Notes: a model not told the origin generated them from the letters alone. Shown: positions 28,415-37,274, counted from the first letter of the stretch. The stretch: DNA of 64,000 nt from Flavivirga sp. 57AJ16 (GCF_028736925.1 NZ_JAQZAT010000007.1:186001-250000); one strand, 5' to 3'. Program-made: numbers and translations.

Positions 28415-28558
28415 CCGTGCCGAACCCAAGGTAGGCAGTGTAATGAAACACTAAAAGTTGATTCAATAATGTTTGTAAAAACCAACACTAAGGTTGTTTT
28501 ACTAATTTAATGCAAGTAAAAACCAACAGACAAGCATATTTATATTAAATATTTTTAG

Positions 28559-28582
28559 TATATTTGTTAGGAAATACTAACA
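28559..28582 (+). promoter_or_regulatory. hipBA promoter core with overlapping operator-like dyad
   Basis: tatatttg (28559-28566) fits the Bacteroidota -7 consensus TAnnTTTG. The perfect dyad tgttag-gaaata-ctaaca (28565-28582) overlaps its end and the expected transcription start. This is the geometry expected if HipB represses its own operon. The -33 element is not clear. Confidence 0.5.
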
Positions 28583-28607
28583 TTAACATAAATATATAGT
28601 GTTAAAG

Positions 28608-28961
28608 ATGAGAAAAACTAACATTGATTTTTCAATAATGTCAGACGCTAGTATCGTAGAGCAAATAGGTCGTTTTGTGAAACATACTAGGGTTAAACAA
28701 AATAAAACCCAGGCACAAGTAGCTAAAGCATCGGGACTAAACCGCTGGACATTAAGTCAGATAGAGAATGGTGAATCTATAACGCTTTCTAGTTTAATCC
28801 AAATATTAAGAGCACTAGATCAGCTTTACATATTAGAAGCATTTAGTTTTTCTGAAGAAATTAGTCCTTTAGAGTATGCTAAGCTTAAAAAGAAACAATA
28901 TAAAGAACGTGTTAGAAATAAGACAACCGATAAAGAGGATAAAGAAGATTTAGGATGGTAG
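28608..28961 (+). CDS. hipB: HipB-like XRE-family antitoxin
   Basis: Antitoxin and autorepressor of a HipBA type II module. The ATG at 28608 is preferred; a GTG three codons earlier (28599) is possible. The HTH (about 15-75: IGRFVKHTRVKQNKTQAQVAKASGLNRWTLSQIENG, then the recognition and fourth helix) is a standard Cro/C1 type. A charged C-terminal tail (KKKQYKERVRNKTTDKEDKED) may contact HipA. It overlaps hipA by 7 bases, so the pair is translationally coupled. The dyad upstream is its likely operator. Confidence 0.85.
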   Translation: MRKTNIDFSIMSDASIVEQIGRFVKHTRVKQNKTQAQVAKASGLNRWTLSQIENGESITLSSLIQILRALDQLYILEAFSFSEEISPLEYAKLKKKQYKERVRNKTTDKEDKEDLGW

Positions 28962-30256
28962 ATGTTTCTGAAGTTAAAATATGGGGAGAATTGGTTGGAG
29001 CAGTACGTTGGGATCAAGACCAGCAGTTAGGGTATTTTCAGTACGATCCTAATTTTATTGAAAAGGGATGGGACTTGTCACCCATTAAAATGCCAATTGA
29101 TAACGGTTCAGTTATTTACAGTTTTCCAGAGTTGAGAAAAGGAAGAGGTGAAACAGAAGATACATTTAAAGGGCTTCCAGGATTGTTATCGGATGCTTTG
29201 CCAGATAAATATGGTAATCGTTTAATTAATATTTGGTTAGCACGGCAAGGTCGACCAGAAAACAGTATGAATCCAGTGGAGAAACTATGCTTTATAGGAA
29301 TACGAGGTATGGGCGCATTGGAATTTGAACCTGCACAAATTAGAGCTGGTAAAAATAGTTTTTCTTTAGAGCTAGATAGTTTGGTGGAAGTGGCAAAAAA
29401 AATGTTAAGCCAAAGAGAAGAATTTTTGATAAATATAGATAAAGAAGAAGAAAAAGCGATGCAGGACATCCTTAAAATTGGAACTTCTGCAGGAGGAGCG
29501 AGACCTAAAGCAGTGATCGCTTATAATCCAAAAACCAGGGATATTCGTTCTGGACAAGGAAATGTACCAAAAGGATTTGAACATTGGCTTATAAAGCTGG
29601 ATGGTGTAAGTGGTGAGCAATTTGGAGAAAGTTCGGGATGGGGCCGTGTAGAATACGCCTATTACCTTATGGCAAAAGATTGTGGGATACATATGAGCGA
29701 CTGCCAATTACTAGAAGAAAATGGTCGTGCACATTTTATGACTAAACGTTTTGATCGAGAAGGTAATAGAAAACATCATATTCAATCCTTATGTGGTTTA
29801 CAACACTATGACTTTAATGATATGTACGGTTATAGTTACGAACAAGTATTTCAAACCATGCGATTAATGCGTTTAACATATCCTGATGCAGAAGAGATGT
29901 TTCGTAGAATGGTTTTTAATGTGTTGGCTACCAATTATGACGATCATACTAAAAACTTTTCATTTCTTTTAAAGAAAAATGAAAATTGGTCTTTGGCACC
30001 TGCATACGATTTGTGTTTTTCTTTTGATGAAAGCAATCATTGGGTAAGTAAGCAAACATTAAGTGTAAATGGAAAGCGTCTTAACATATCCAAGGATGAT
30101 CTAATGACTATAGCAAAGGATAACAATATCAAGAAAGGTGAAAAAATTATCAATAAAATAAATAGTGTTGTTAAATTATGGGATAAATATGCAAAGGAGG
30201 CTAAAATAAGAAGTGACCTAAAAGGTAGAATTAGTGAAAATTTGAATACACTTTAA
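28955..30256 (+). CDS. hipA: HipA-like serine/threonine kinase toxin
   Basis: Toxin kinase of the HipA family; E. coli HipA inactivates glutamyl-tRNA synthetase by phosphorylation and induces persistence. The 433 residues hold an N-terminal HipA_N domain (VKIWGELVGAVRWD ... FQYDP), GLPGLLSDALPDKYGN, the phosphate-loop region GTSAGGARPKAVI, and the catalytic motif NYDDHTKNFSF with D329 as candidate catalytic base, followed by PAYDLCFS, where the Asp binds Mg. All key residues seem intact, so it is probably active. A terminator follows at 30394. The actual target is unknown. Confidence 0.9.
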   Translation: MVDVSEVKIWGELVGAVRWDQDQQLGYFQYDPNFIEKGWDLSPIKMPIDNGSVIYSFPELRKGRGETEDTFKGLPGLLSDALPDKYGNRLINIWLARQGRPENSMNPVEKLCFIGIRGMGALEFEPAQIRAGKNSFSLELDSLVEVAKKMLSQREEFLINIDKEEEKAMQDILKIGTSAGGARPKAVIAYNPKTRDIRSGQGNVPKGFEHWLIKLDGVSGEQFGESSGWGRVEYAYYLMAKDCGIHMSDCQLLEENGRAHFMTKRFDREGNRKHHIQSLCGLQHYDFNDMYGYSYEQVFQTMRLMRLTYPDAEEMFRRMVFNVLATNYDDHTKNFSFLLKKNENWSLAPAYDLCFSFDESNHWVSKQTLSVNGKRLNISKDDLMTIAKDNNIKKGEKIINKINSVVKLWDKYAKEAKIRSDLKGRISENLNTL

Positions 30257-30393
30257 GAATGGGTTTTTAGAGAGGGTTAGATAAAATTTAATAAAAACCA
30301 GTTTAAAAATAACTTCACTATTGATTACATTTTTTAATGAATAAGGGACACTTTATTTATTAACAATGAAAATGCAGAAAATATTAACGAACC

Positions 30394-30416
30394 AAAAAAA
30401 CAGAGACTGTTTTTTT
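30394..30416. terminator. Bidirectional terminator hairpin between hipA and the convergent lipoprotein gene
   Basis: aaaaaaacag (30394-30403), loop aga, ctgttttttt (30407-30416): a perfect 10-bp stem with a T-run on both strands. It lies between two convergent genes and can serve both. Confidence 0.65.
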
Positions 30417-30461
30417 ATAATAGTAAAGTAATGTTCAGCCAACTTGCCTGCATCCTCTTTG

Positions 30462-30956
30462 CTAATTAGGAGGTATATGTATGCGTTGAGAACTTAATTG
30501 AAGTTGGCTATCAGATTGTTCTACAATGGTGTACTTCGTATTTCCTCCCAAAATATTTGTGATTAGTTCTTGGTTTGAATGCTTATAGTTGCCTTTCATT
30601 TCTGAATAAGGAATTTCTGTTGTAAGTGATGTTTTTCTTTCAATACTATCTTCTAATATGGTAACATCGTATTGGTTTTGTTGAATTTTTACCATGTATT
30701 CTCCTTTGTCGGTAAACGACCATGTGGTTGTACTAAATGGTATTTGTTGCTTTCCTCTTATTTTATCATTCATAAAAACCACCGAATCCAGTTTCCATTC
30801 GCCAATTAACGATGAAACGGCTTTGATTTTAGTATGCACATAATCATAAGAGGTGTCATTTGTTTTTTTGTTGTTACAGCTTGCCATTAATATGGTAATA
30901 GAAACCATGAAGAGTAGCTGTTTGGTCGTAGGTATATTTTCTTTAATGTGTTCCAT
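30462..30956 (-). CDS. Lipocalin-like small lipoprotein
   Basis: 164-residue lipoprotein. The start at 30956 gives MEHIKENIPTTKQLLFMVS with lipobox LMASC (Cys27); the longer open frame upstream (to 31088) would bury this signal and is rejected. The mature part (LIGEWKLDSVVFMND ... TTTWSFTDKGEYMV ... YTIVEQSDSQLQL) has the pattern of the lipocalin-like/DUF beta-barrel lipoproteins common in Bacteroidota. The function is unknown. It is convergent with hipA. Confidence 0.7.
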   Translation of the reverse strand: MEHIKENIPTTKQLLFMVSITILMASCNNKKTNDTSYDYVHTKIKAVSSLIGEWKLDSVVFMNDKIRGKQQIPFSTTTWSFTDKGEYMVKIQQNQYDVTILEDSIERKTSLTTEIPYSEMKGNYKHSNQELITNILGGNTKYTIVEQSDSQLQLSSQRIHIPPN

Positions 30957-31128
30957 ATTATACTTTGTTTGTGAGTGTATGTATTCAATTAAGCAAGACA
31001 TAAAATCAACTAGAGGTACTGTGGATATTGATTTTGTGATTATGGTTCCAGATTTTAACGTGTATTTAATCATCTTTATTAGACACACGAAGATTGTCGT
31101 AGATATTGGAAATATGACATTTTATATT

Positions 31129-32310
31129 TTAATCCAATTTTGAAGCCATTAATATAATTTTGTTGTCATCGGTCTCAGTGGTAAAAAATAAATACAGATT
31201 ACCACCTTCCTTGATATTGAATTTTTTTCGAATTTGTTGAACCGTTTCAGGAAAATTGCGGACTGTTATGTTCGCTTTGGAGATACCAAGCTTTTTTAAT
31301 GCCTTTTTATTATAGGGCACTATGCTTTCAATCTTAAAAGACCTACCAGGAAAATCAATGTACGAATCACTTGTATATAAATGCGAATGCTTATGAAGTT
31401 TATAAATGTTTAGTTGATTGCTTACAGTATGAAACGCGCCAGCTTTTAAAATAGCACTATTGGGCTCGTATAGATAGGCAAGGGGCTTGTGGTATTTTGA
31501 TTCTGATTTTTTTTCATCGGCTATTGAAAAATGAAAGCATACTTTTGCTTCCCTTTTTATATTTACAGTTTCAATACATATGTCCCCCTTAAAACCATTT
31601 TCCAAAACCCAAAGCAATTCTTTAACCTCATTGTTTACAGCGACGATATGAATTGTTTTTACATGTTTTAATTCATTGATCCCCACAGATAGATCAAGTA
31701 AAGGAGATGTTTTGACCATGATGTTTTGTGCATGCGTAAAAAGCAAATCAATATGTTCCGGGACATTGGGAAGGCAATCGTTTAAAAAAAAGACTTTTCC
31801 TTTGCTATCATGTCTTCTGGAAGGATCTATATAAATCCAATCAAATTGTTTTTTAGAAGCTTTTAGGTAGTCTATACCATCGGTGTTTTGGAGGGCTATA
31901 TTAGCTATGCCCAATTGTTTGTAATTGTGGGTTACAATTTTTGATAGATTTTCATTGATTTCACAATGAGTTACTGTTTTAAATACTCTTGAAAAATAAA
32001 AACAGTCTACCCCAAAACCACCAGTTAAATCTATAATAGTTGCACCGTTAATTAAGCCAGCTTTATATAGGGCCGTTATTTCAGAAGATGTTTGCTCAAT
32101 ATTTAATTTATTTGGGTAATAGATTTTTTTGCAACTAAACCATGTTGGTAATTTCTTTTCGCAGCGTTTTTTTGCTTCAATTTGTTCAATAACCTCTTTA
32201 GCTTCAACTAATGGAAAAGTCACGCCTTTTAGAAGTAATGAGGTTATATCAGAATTTAAATGAGTATTTATAAATTCTTGTATTTCAGTATTTAAAATAG
32301 AGGTGTTCAA
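31129..32310 (-). CDS. THUMP-like class I SAM-dependent methyltransferase
   Basis: 393-residue methyltransferase of the PG1098-type family conserved in Bacteroidota. The SAM motif I is DLTGGFGVDCFYFSR, the acidic motif CEINENL follows, and the active-site region is WIYIDPSRRHD. The C-terminal part (from about 300) fits the small ferredoxin-like/THUMP-like domain of this family. The substrate is unproven; an RNA base is likely. It lies 6 bp after the AI-2E-family permease gene, probably the same transcript. Confidence 0.8.
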   Translation of the reverse strand: MNTSILNTEIQEFINTHLNSDITSLLLKGVTFPLVEAKEVIEQIEAKKRCEKKLPTWFSCKKIYYPNKLNIEQTSSEITALYKAGLINGATIIDLTGGFGVDCFYFSRVFKTVTHCEINENLSKIVTHNYKQLGIANIALQNTDGIDYLKASKKQFDWIYIDPSRRHDSKGKVFFLNDCLPNVPEHIDLLFTHAQNIMVKTSPLLDLSVGINELKHVKTIHIVAVNNEVKELLWVLENGFKGDICIETVNIKREAKVCFHFSIADEKKSESKYHKPLAYLYEPNSAILKAGAFHTVSNQLNIYKLHKHSHLYTSDSYIDFPGRSFKIESIVPYNKKALKKLGISKANITVRNFPETVQQIRKKFNIKEGGNLYLFFTTETDDNKIILMASKLD

Positions 32311-32316
32311 ATAATG

Positions 32317-33405
32317 TTATAAGTCTTTTGTGAGCTTTTTTACAATCTTATTTTCAGATAAAAACTCTTTTAAAATCACTTTTATAGCCGTGTATGCAGG
32401 AACAGCTATTATTAAGCCAATAACGCCAAATAAAATACCAGTGATTAAGATCACTAAAAATATTTCTAAAGGATGTGATTTTACACTCTTTGAAAATATA
32501 ATGGGCTGACTTCCAAAATTGTCAACTAACTGTCCGATAGCAAACACAATAAATACCCAGAATGTTTTTGGTAAAATAACCTCACTAAAAGATTCACCAA
32601 GATGACTCGTCATGGTTAATGTGATCATTAATAAGGCCCCCACTAAAGGGCCAACATAGGGGATAAGGTTTAACAAGGCGCATAAGAATGCTATAACGAT
32701 GGCGTTCTCAACACCAATAATAAGCAAGCCGATGGTATAGATAATAAATAGAATTAATATTTGCAAAATGAGCCCTACAAAGTATCTGGAAAGTAAATCC
32801 TTAATTTTATTTGATGAGCTTTTCCAACGCGATTCTTTGTTATCCGGTATAAAGGTTAAGAGGCCATTTTCAAATAATCGGCTATCCTTTAAAAAGAAAA
32901 AGGAAATAAAAAGCACGGAAAACAGACCAATGCTAAAGCTTCCTAAACCACTAACTACCGAATTTAAGAAGTTTGGAATCAATGAATAATCTATTTTAGA
33001 TAAAAGATTGGATTCTTTAATGGACTGCTCCAAATCTATCTGATGTATATCGAAATAACCAATAATCTCTGCGTATAAATTTTCAATATTTACCTGTAGT
33101 TCCTCAATGTTTAATAGTGATAAATTTTGGCCCTGCTTTGTAACCAAAGGAATAAATAAACCAACTAAGCCCAAAAATAATCCTAGAAGAACTACCATAG
33201 AGACTATAACAGCCATCGTGTTTTTAAACTTTAATCGGTGTTCTAAAAACAGAACGATGGGTCTTCCAATTAACGAAATAACTGCTGCAATCGCTATGTA
33301 ACCAATAACCGATTGTATTTGATATAAAAAAAACAGTAATAAAGCAATACCTAAAACAACAGCAATAGCTTTTAAGATACCTTTAGAAATTGTGTTAGAA
33401 TTCAT
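32317..33405 (-). CDS. AI-2E transporter (PerM/TqsA) family permease
   Basis: 362-residue inner-membrane protein with about eight hydrophobic segments, including the paired N-terminal helices (IAVVLGIALLLFFLYQI and IGYIAIAAVISLIG) and the C-terminal block LLNLIPYVGPLVGALLMI, which is the family's most conserved element (N-IPY-GP). Members export small signals or act as Na+/H+ or substrate permeases; the substrate cannot be assigned. Upstream of, and probably cotranscribed with, the THUMP-like methyltransferase. Confidence 0.88.
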   Translation of the reverse strand: MNSNTISKGILKAIAVVLGIALLLFFLYQIQSVIGYIAIAAVISLIGRPIVLFLEHRLKFKNTMAVIVSMVVLLGLFLGLVGLFIPLVTKQGQNLSLLNIEELQVNIENLYAEIIGYFDIHQIDLEQSIKESNLLSKIDYSLIPNFLNSVVSGLGSFSIGLFSVLFISFFFLKDSRLFENGLLTFIPDNKESRWKSSSNKIKDLLSRYFVGLILQILILFIIYTIGLLIIGVENAIVIAFLCALLNLIPYVGPLVGALLMITLTMTSHLGESFSEVILPKTFWVFIVFAIGQLVDNFGSQPIIFSKSVKSHPLEIFLVILITGILFGVIGLIIAVPAYTAIKVILKEFLSENKIVKKLTKDL

Positions 33406-33521
33406 AGGAATATATTCATTTAGTAAATATAATATTATTTGTTATTGCACCCATTGTAAGGAATGAAATAATCTTATGAACTGAAATGACAAACTTTTTT
33501 AAGACGGCTTTTACGTGTTGA

Positions 33522-34022
33522 TTAAAGACGTTGTTTTGTTATTTCGTATAGTGCAATGTTAGTTGCCTGCACCACATTCATACTACTGTTTTGCCCGAAC
33601 ATATCTATATGGATAACGGCATCAGACATATTTAAAATAGCTTCAGAAACTCCAAAATTTTCATCACCAATAATCAAAGCAATAGGCTTTTCTGTTGAAA
33701 ATTTAAAATTATGAATAGGTTGACTAGAATCTGTAATTTCCAATGAAATGATTTGATAACCTTTGTATTTTAAATCCTCAACCTTTTTTGAAGCGGATTC
33801 AAAAACCTCAAAATCAACCACTTTTTCGGTAGCCCTGGAAGTTTTCGTCATTTTTCGTCCTAACGGTATATGATCACCACAAAGGATAAGTTTTTCAACC
33901 CCAAAAGCATCAGAAATTCTAAACAGACTCCCAATGTTTGGAGCATTTGTAACATGATCACAAACTAAAGTGATAGGGAAGGAGTGCTTGGTAAAATTTG
34001 TATTGTAGTGGGTGAGTTGCAT
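33522..34022 (-). CDS. SpoU/TrmH-family RNA 2'-O-methyltransferase
   Basis: 166-residue knotted methyltransferase. The three SPOUT motifs are present: motif 1 NAPNIGSLFRISDAFGVE, motif 2 IALIIGDENFGVSEAIL and motif 3 IHIDMFGQNSSMNVVQA. The length is near the minimal TrmL/TrmH core, with no N-terminal RNA-binding extension. It probably methylates a tRNA or rRNA ribose, but the target position is not determinable. Its start codon lies immediately beside the 7-bp repeat array. Confidence 0.88.
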   Translation of the reverse strand: MQLTHYNTNFTKHSFPITLVCDHVTNAPNIGSLFRISDAFGVEKLILCGDHIPLGRKMTKTSRATEKVVDFEVFESASKKVEDLKYKGYQIISLEITDSSQPIHNFKFSTEKPIALIIGDENFGVSEAILNMSDAVIHIDMFGQNSSMNVVQATNIALYEITKQRL

Positions 34023-34023
34023 C

Positions 34024-34497
34024 TTTAGTGTTCAGTGTTCAGTGTTCAGTGTTCAGTGTTCAGTGTTCAGTGTTCAGTGTTCAGTGTTCAAAAATCGTCA
34101 ATCGTTAATCGCCAATCAGTAATCAGTCGTAGTTGTCAGTGTTCAGTGTTCAGTGTTCGGTGTTCAGTGTTCAGTGTTCAAAAATCGTCAATCGTTAATC
34201 GCCAATCAGTAATCAGTCGTAGTTGTCAGTATTCAGTATTCAGTGTTCAGTATTCAGTGTTCAGTGTTCAGTATTCAGTGTTCAGTGTTCAGTGTTTGGT
34301 GTTCAGTGTTCAAAAATCGTTAATCGCCAATCAGTAATCAGTCGTAGTTGTCAGTATTCAGTATTCAGTGTTCAGTATTCAGTGTTCAGTGTTCGGTGTT
34401 CAGTGTTCAAAAATCGTCAATCGTTAATCGCCAATCAGTAATCAGTCGTAGTTGTCAGTGTTCGGTGTTCAGTGTTCAGTGTTCGGTATTCAGTTTC
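34024..34497 (+). repeat. 7-bp-periodic repeat array 1
   Basis: About 470 bp of heptamer repeats, mainly tcagtgt with variants (tcagtat, tcggtgt). They are interrupted four times by a conserved block (about 34089-34138, 34179-34228, 34310-34351 shortened, 34408-34457) that is itself made of heptamers (aatcgtc, aatcgtt, aatcgcc, aatcagt, aatcagt). The 7-bp phase runs through the whole region. The block recurs in reverse complement at 36131-36190. Long open frames here are artefacts of the period. Confidence 0.85.
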
Positions 34498-34525
34498 GAT
34501 TTCAGCTTCAATTTCAACTTCAACT

Positions 34526-35197
34526 TCAATTTTCAAAAACATATTTAACAATATTAGCACCCATTTTAAGTGCTTTCTCCCTAACATTTGCAGGATCGTT
34601 ATGAACTTCGGCATCTTCCCAACCATCGCCTAAATCACTTTCGTAAGTAAACAACAAGACCAATCGGTCTTCTTGAAAGACCCCAAAAGCTTGTGGACGC
34701 TTGCCATCGTGCTCATGAATTTTAGGCAAGCCATTTGGGAATTTATAAGGCGAATTAAATATTTTATGACTTGTAGAGAGTTCAATCAAATCTTTGTCCG
34801 GGAATACTTTTTTTAGCTCTTTAATTATAAAAGGCTCCATACCGTAGTTGTCGTCTATATGTAAAAAGCCGCCAGATATGAGGTAGTTTCTTAGGTTTTC
34901 GGCATCAGCTTCGCTAAAAAAGACATTGCCATGCCCTGTCATATGCAATAAAGGAAATTGAAAAATATCAGGACTATCAACCTCTACGGTTTGTGGTTTG
35001 GGTGTTATTTTGGTGTTTATATTTTGATTACAAAAAGCGATCAAATTTGGTAATGCTGTCGGATTACCGTACCAATCACCACCTCCTTTATATTTTAAAA
35101 TGGCCAATTCTTGAGCCATGCAATTGCCTGTGATCAAGTACATACTTATAACCAGAACTCTTATAAGATTTTTTGTTTTCACCCTGTTAACTATCAT
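34526..35197 (-). CDS. DUF4159 domain-containing exported protein
   Basis: About 223 residues when started at 35197 (MIVNRVKTKNLIRVLVISM...), which gives a good signal peptide ending near MAQ. The frame can also start at 35224, overlapping rsmE by 11 bases. DUF4159 features seen: LAILKYKGGGDWYGNPTALPNLIAFCN, FPLLHMTGHGNVFFS, and GGFLHIDDNYGM, giving a glutamine-amidotransferase/flavodoxin-like alpha-beta core. The function is unknown. Gene end and rsmE start are flanked by inverted heptamer arrays, so the pair may move or invert as a unit. Confidence 0.82.
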   Translation of the reverse strand: MIVNRVKTKNLIRVLVISMYLITGNCMAQELAILKYKGGGDWYGNPTALPNLIAFCNQNINTKITPKPQTVEVDSPDIFQFPLLHMTGHGNVFFSEADAENLRNYLISGGFLHIDDNYGMEPFIIKELKKVFPDKDLIELSTSHKIFNSPYKFPNGLPKIHEHDGKRPQAFGVFQEDRLVLLFTYESDLGDGWEDAEVHNDPANVREKALKMGANIVKYVFEN

Positions 35198-35213
35198 AGA
35201 TTCAAAAATAAGA

Positions 35214-35921
35214 TTATAATTCATTTATAAAAGCCACCGAATGACAAGCGACAATGGCAGCTGTTTCTGTGCGTAACCGGGTTGCTCCTAAAGTCACGGG
35301 GGTAAAGTTATTTTGAAGTGCTTGCTCAATTTCTTTAACAGAAAAATCACCTTCAGGTCCAATTAAAATCGTCATGTCTTGTTTTGCTTTTAGGACTTCT
35401 TTTAAAGATGTTCTATCGGTTTCTTCACAATGAGCGATAAACAAATCGCCATTAAAATCTTGTTTAATGAAATCCTTAAAAGAAACAGCATTATTTAATT
35501 TTGGTAAATAGCAATTTAGGGATTGTTTCATGGCCGATTGTAAAATACGCTCGAAACGTTCCGGTTTAATGATTTTACGTTCGCTATGGTCACAAATAAT
35601 TGGTGTGATGCTATCAATGCCTATTTCGGTAGCTTTTTCTAAAAACCATTCGTAGCGGTCGTTCATTTTTGTTGGTGCAACCGCTAAATGTAAATGATAG
35701 TCTTTTTTAGGTTGTAACGATTTAGAAACCACCGTAGCCATACACTTATTAATATTAGGTATGGTGATTTCTGCGGTAAATAACCAGCCCAGACCATTTG
35801 TAATATACAAGGTATTCCCAATATTTTTTCGCAATACTTTTACGATATGCTTGCTTTCTTCTTTAGGAAAAGAAAATTGTGTTGTACTTTCTGTAATGTC
35901 CGGGTTGTAAAATAACTGCAT
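35214..35921 (-). CDS. rsmE: 16S rRNA (uracil1498-N3)-methyltransferase RsmE
   Basis: Methylates N3 of U1498 in the decoding region of 16S rRNA using SAM (EC 2.1.1.193). 235 residues, the standard length. An N-terminal PUA-like part (HIVKVLRKNIGNTLYITNGLG) is followed by the SPOUT domain: LAVAPTKMNDRYEWFLEKATEIGIDSI, LIGPEGDFSVKEIE and the knot motif VTLGATRLRTETAAIVACH. All hallmark motifs are present. Upstream of, and likely cotranscribed with, the DUF4159 gene. Confidence 0.95.
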   Translation of the reverse strand: MQLFYNPDITESTTQFSFPKEESKHIVKVLRKNIGNTLYITNGLGWLFTAEITIPNINKCMATVVSKSLQPKKDYHLHLAVAPTKMNDRYEWFLEKATEIGIDSITPIICDHSERKIIKPERFERILQSAMKQSLNCYLPKLNNAVSFKDFIKQDFNGDLFIAHCEETDRTSLKEVLKAKQDMTILIGPEGDFSVKEIEQALQNNFTPVTLGATRLRTETAAIVACHSVAFINEL

Positions 35922-35941
35922 AAAGCGAAGATAAAAATGAT

Positions 35942-36250
35942 TTACGATTTATGATTATAGATTTGCGATTTTTGAACTGAAATTGAAATTGAAGCTGAAA
36001 TCGAAACTGAAATCGAAGTTGAAGCTGAAATTGAACACTGAACACTGAAAATATGTTTCTCGTGGAGACGCAAAGGCTCAAAGATGTTAAAGAATGAAGT
36101 TGAAATTGAACACTGAATACTGAACACCGAACACTGACAACTACGACTGATTACTGATTGGCGATTAACGATTGACGATTTTTGAACACTAAACACCAAA
36201 CACCAAACACCGAACACCGAACACCGAACACTGAATACCGAACACCGCCA
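35942..36250 (-). repeat. 7-bp-periodic repeat array 2, inverted relative to array 1
   Basis: Minus-strand counterpart of the 34024-34497 array. It has heptamers of the gaacact type, one full copy of the conserved block (36131-36190, identical to array 1 in reverse complement), and a stretch of 6-bp-like gaaatc/gaagct repeats (about 35975-36030) that matches a similar stretch at 34497-34540. The two arrays bracket rsmE and the DUF4159 gene as inverted repeats. No gene lies in this 330-bp gap. Confidence 0.8.
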
Positions 36251-36251
36251 A

Positions 36252-37274
36252 CTATATTTTAAGCCTAGCAGAAGCCGTAACATGCTGTTCGGCAAAATCA
36301 CCTTCTAAATATTTTAAATAGCCTACTATCGCTATCATAGCGGCATTGTCTGTAGTAAATTCAAATTTTGGAACATATGTAGTCCAGCCAAACTTTTGTT
36401 CACCATCTTTTAAGGCTTTACGTATACCGGAATTTGCAGAAACGCCACCACCAATAGCAATTTGTTTAATACCAGTTTGTTTGGAAGCTAGCTTTAGCTT
36501 ATCAATTAAAATACCAATGATGGTATATTGTATAGAAGCACAAATATCATTTAGGTTTTCCTCAATAAAATTGGGATTTGTCTTTACTTCTCTTTGTATA
36601 AAATAGAGAATAGCCGTTTTTAAACCAGAAAAACTAAAGTTTAAACCGTCTACTTTTGGTTTGGTAAACGGATAAGCTTTCGGGTTTCCCATTTGTGCTC
36701 TTTTATCAATTTCAGGTCCCGCAGGATATCCCAAACCAAGAATTTTGCCACTTTTATCATAAGCTTCCCCTACAGCATCGTCAATGGTTTCACCAATGAC
36801 CGTCATGTCAAAATAGCTTTTCACTTTAACAATTTGTGTGTGTCCGCCAGAAATGGTCATGGCAATAAAAGGAAACGATGGTTTATTAAAACCCGCTTCA
36901 TCTATAAAGTGTGCTAAAATATGTGCTTGCATATGGTTAACATCAATTAACGGAATATTTAAGCCATAAGCTAAAGATTTTGCAAAAGAAGTTCCCACTA
37001 ATAAAGAGCCCATTAATCCCGGACCACGAGTAAAGGCAACAGCATGCAGTTGATCTTTAGTGATACCTGCTATTTTCAATGCCTGATGCACTACGGGAAC
37101 GATATTTTGTTGGTGCGCTCTGGAGGCCAATTCTGGTACGACACCACCAAATTCTTCGTGTATTTTTTGACTCGCAACAACATTGCTTAAAATTTTACCG
37201 TTGTGTATTATAGATGCAGCTGTATCATCGCATGATGACTCAATTCCCAGAATGTAAATATTTTGTGAGGACAT
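36252..37274 (-). CDS. tsaD: tRNA N6-adenosine threonylcarbamoyltransferase TsaD
   Basis: Transfers threonylcarbamoyl to A37 of ANN-decoding tRNAs, with TsaB and TsaE (EC 2.3.1.234). 340 residues of the ASKHA fold. Motifs: GIESSCDDTAASI at the N-terminus, metal ligands in VNHMQAHILAHF (HxxxH), MTISGGHTQIV, GEAYDKSGKILGLGYPAGP and AIGGGVSANSGIR. Universal in bacteria and expected to be essential. It is divergent from tamB. Confidence 0.97.
   Translation of the reverse strand: MSSQNIYILGIESSCDDTAASIIHNGKILSNVVASQKIHEEFGGVVPELASRAHQQNIVPVVHQALKIAGITKDQLHAVAFTRGPGLMGSLLVGTSFAKSLAYGLNIPLIDVNHMQAHILAHFIDEAGFNKPSFPFIAMTISGGHTQIVKVKSYFDMTVIGETIDDAVGEAYDKSGKILGLGYPAGPEIDKRAQMGNPKAYPFTKPKVDGLNFSFSGLKTAILYFIQREVKTNPNFIEENLNDICASIQYTIIGILIDKLKLASKQTGIKQIAIGGGVSANSGIRKALKDGEQKFGWTTYVPKFEFTTDNAAMIAIVGYLKYLEGDFAEQHVTASARLKI

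Larger units (their letters stand above)
27427..28564. other. Repeat-rich spacer with elements B and A and a sigma-factor relic
   Basis: This gap of about 1.1 kb holds element B copy 1 (27531-27688), element A copy 2 (27860-28037), a short stretch resembling the interior of B (28108-28147, cataagcatagcctaatta), and a minus-strand ECF sigma factor relic (28295-28414). Direct repeats of gtaaaaaccaaca at about 28470 and 28516 precede the hip promoter. No intact gene is seen. Confidence 0.6.

Noticed and set aside
30957-31088. Upstream start for the lipocalin-like lipoprotein
   Set aside because: It would place 44 residues in front of the lipobox signal; the start at 30956 is consistent with export.
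34024-34497. CRISPR-like look: conserved blocks alternating with short segments
   Set aside because: The conserved blocks are separated by simple heptamer repeats, not unique spacers, and no cas gene is nearby.
34035-34548. Open frames of 66-100 residues made of FSVQCSVFSVQ-type repeats
   Set aside because: They arise because a 7-bp period lacking stops gives open frames in all three phases with a 7-residue repeat. Composition and position show non-coding tandem DNA.
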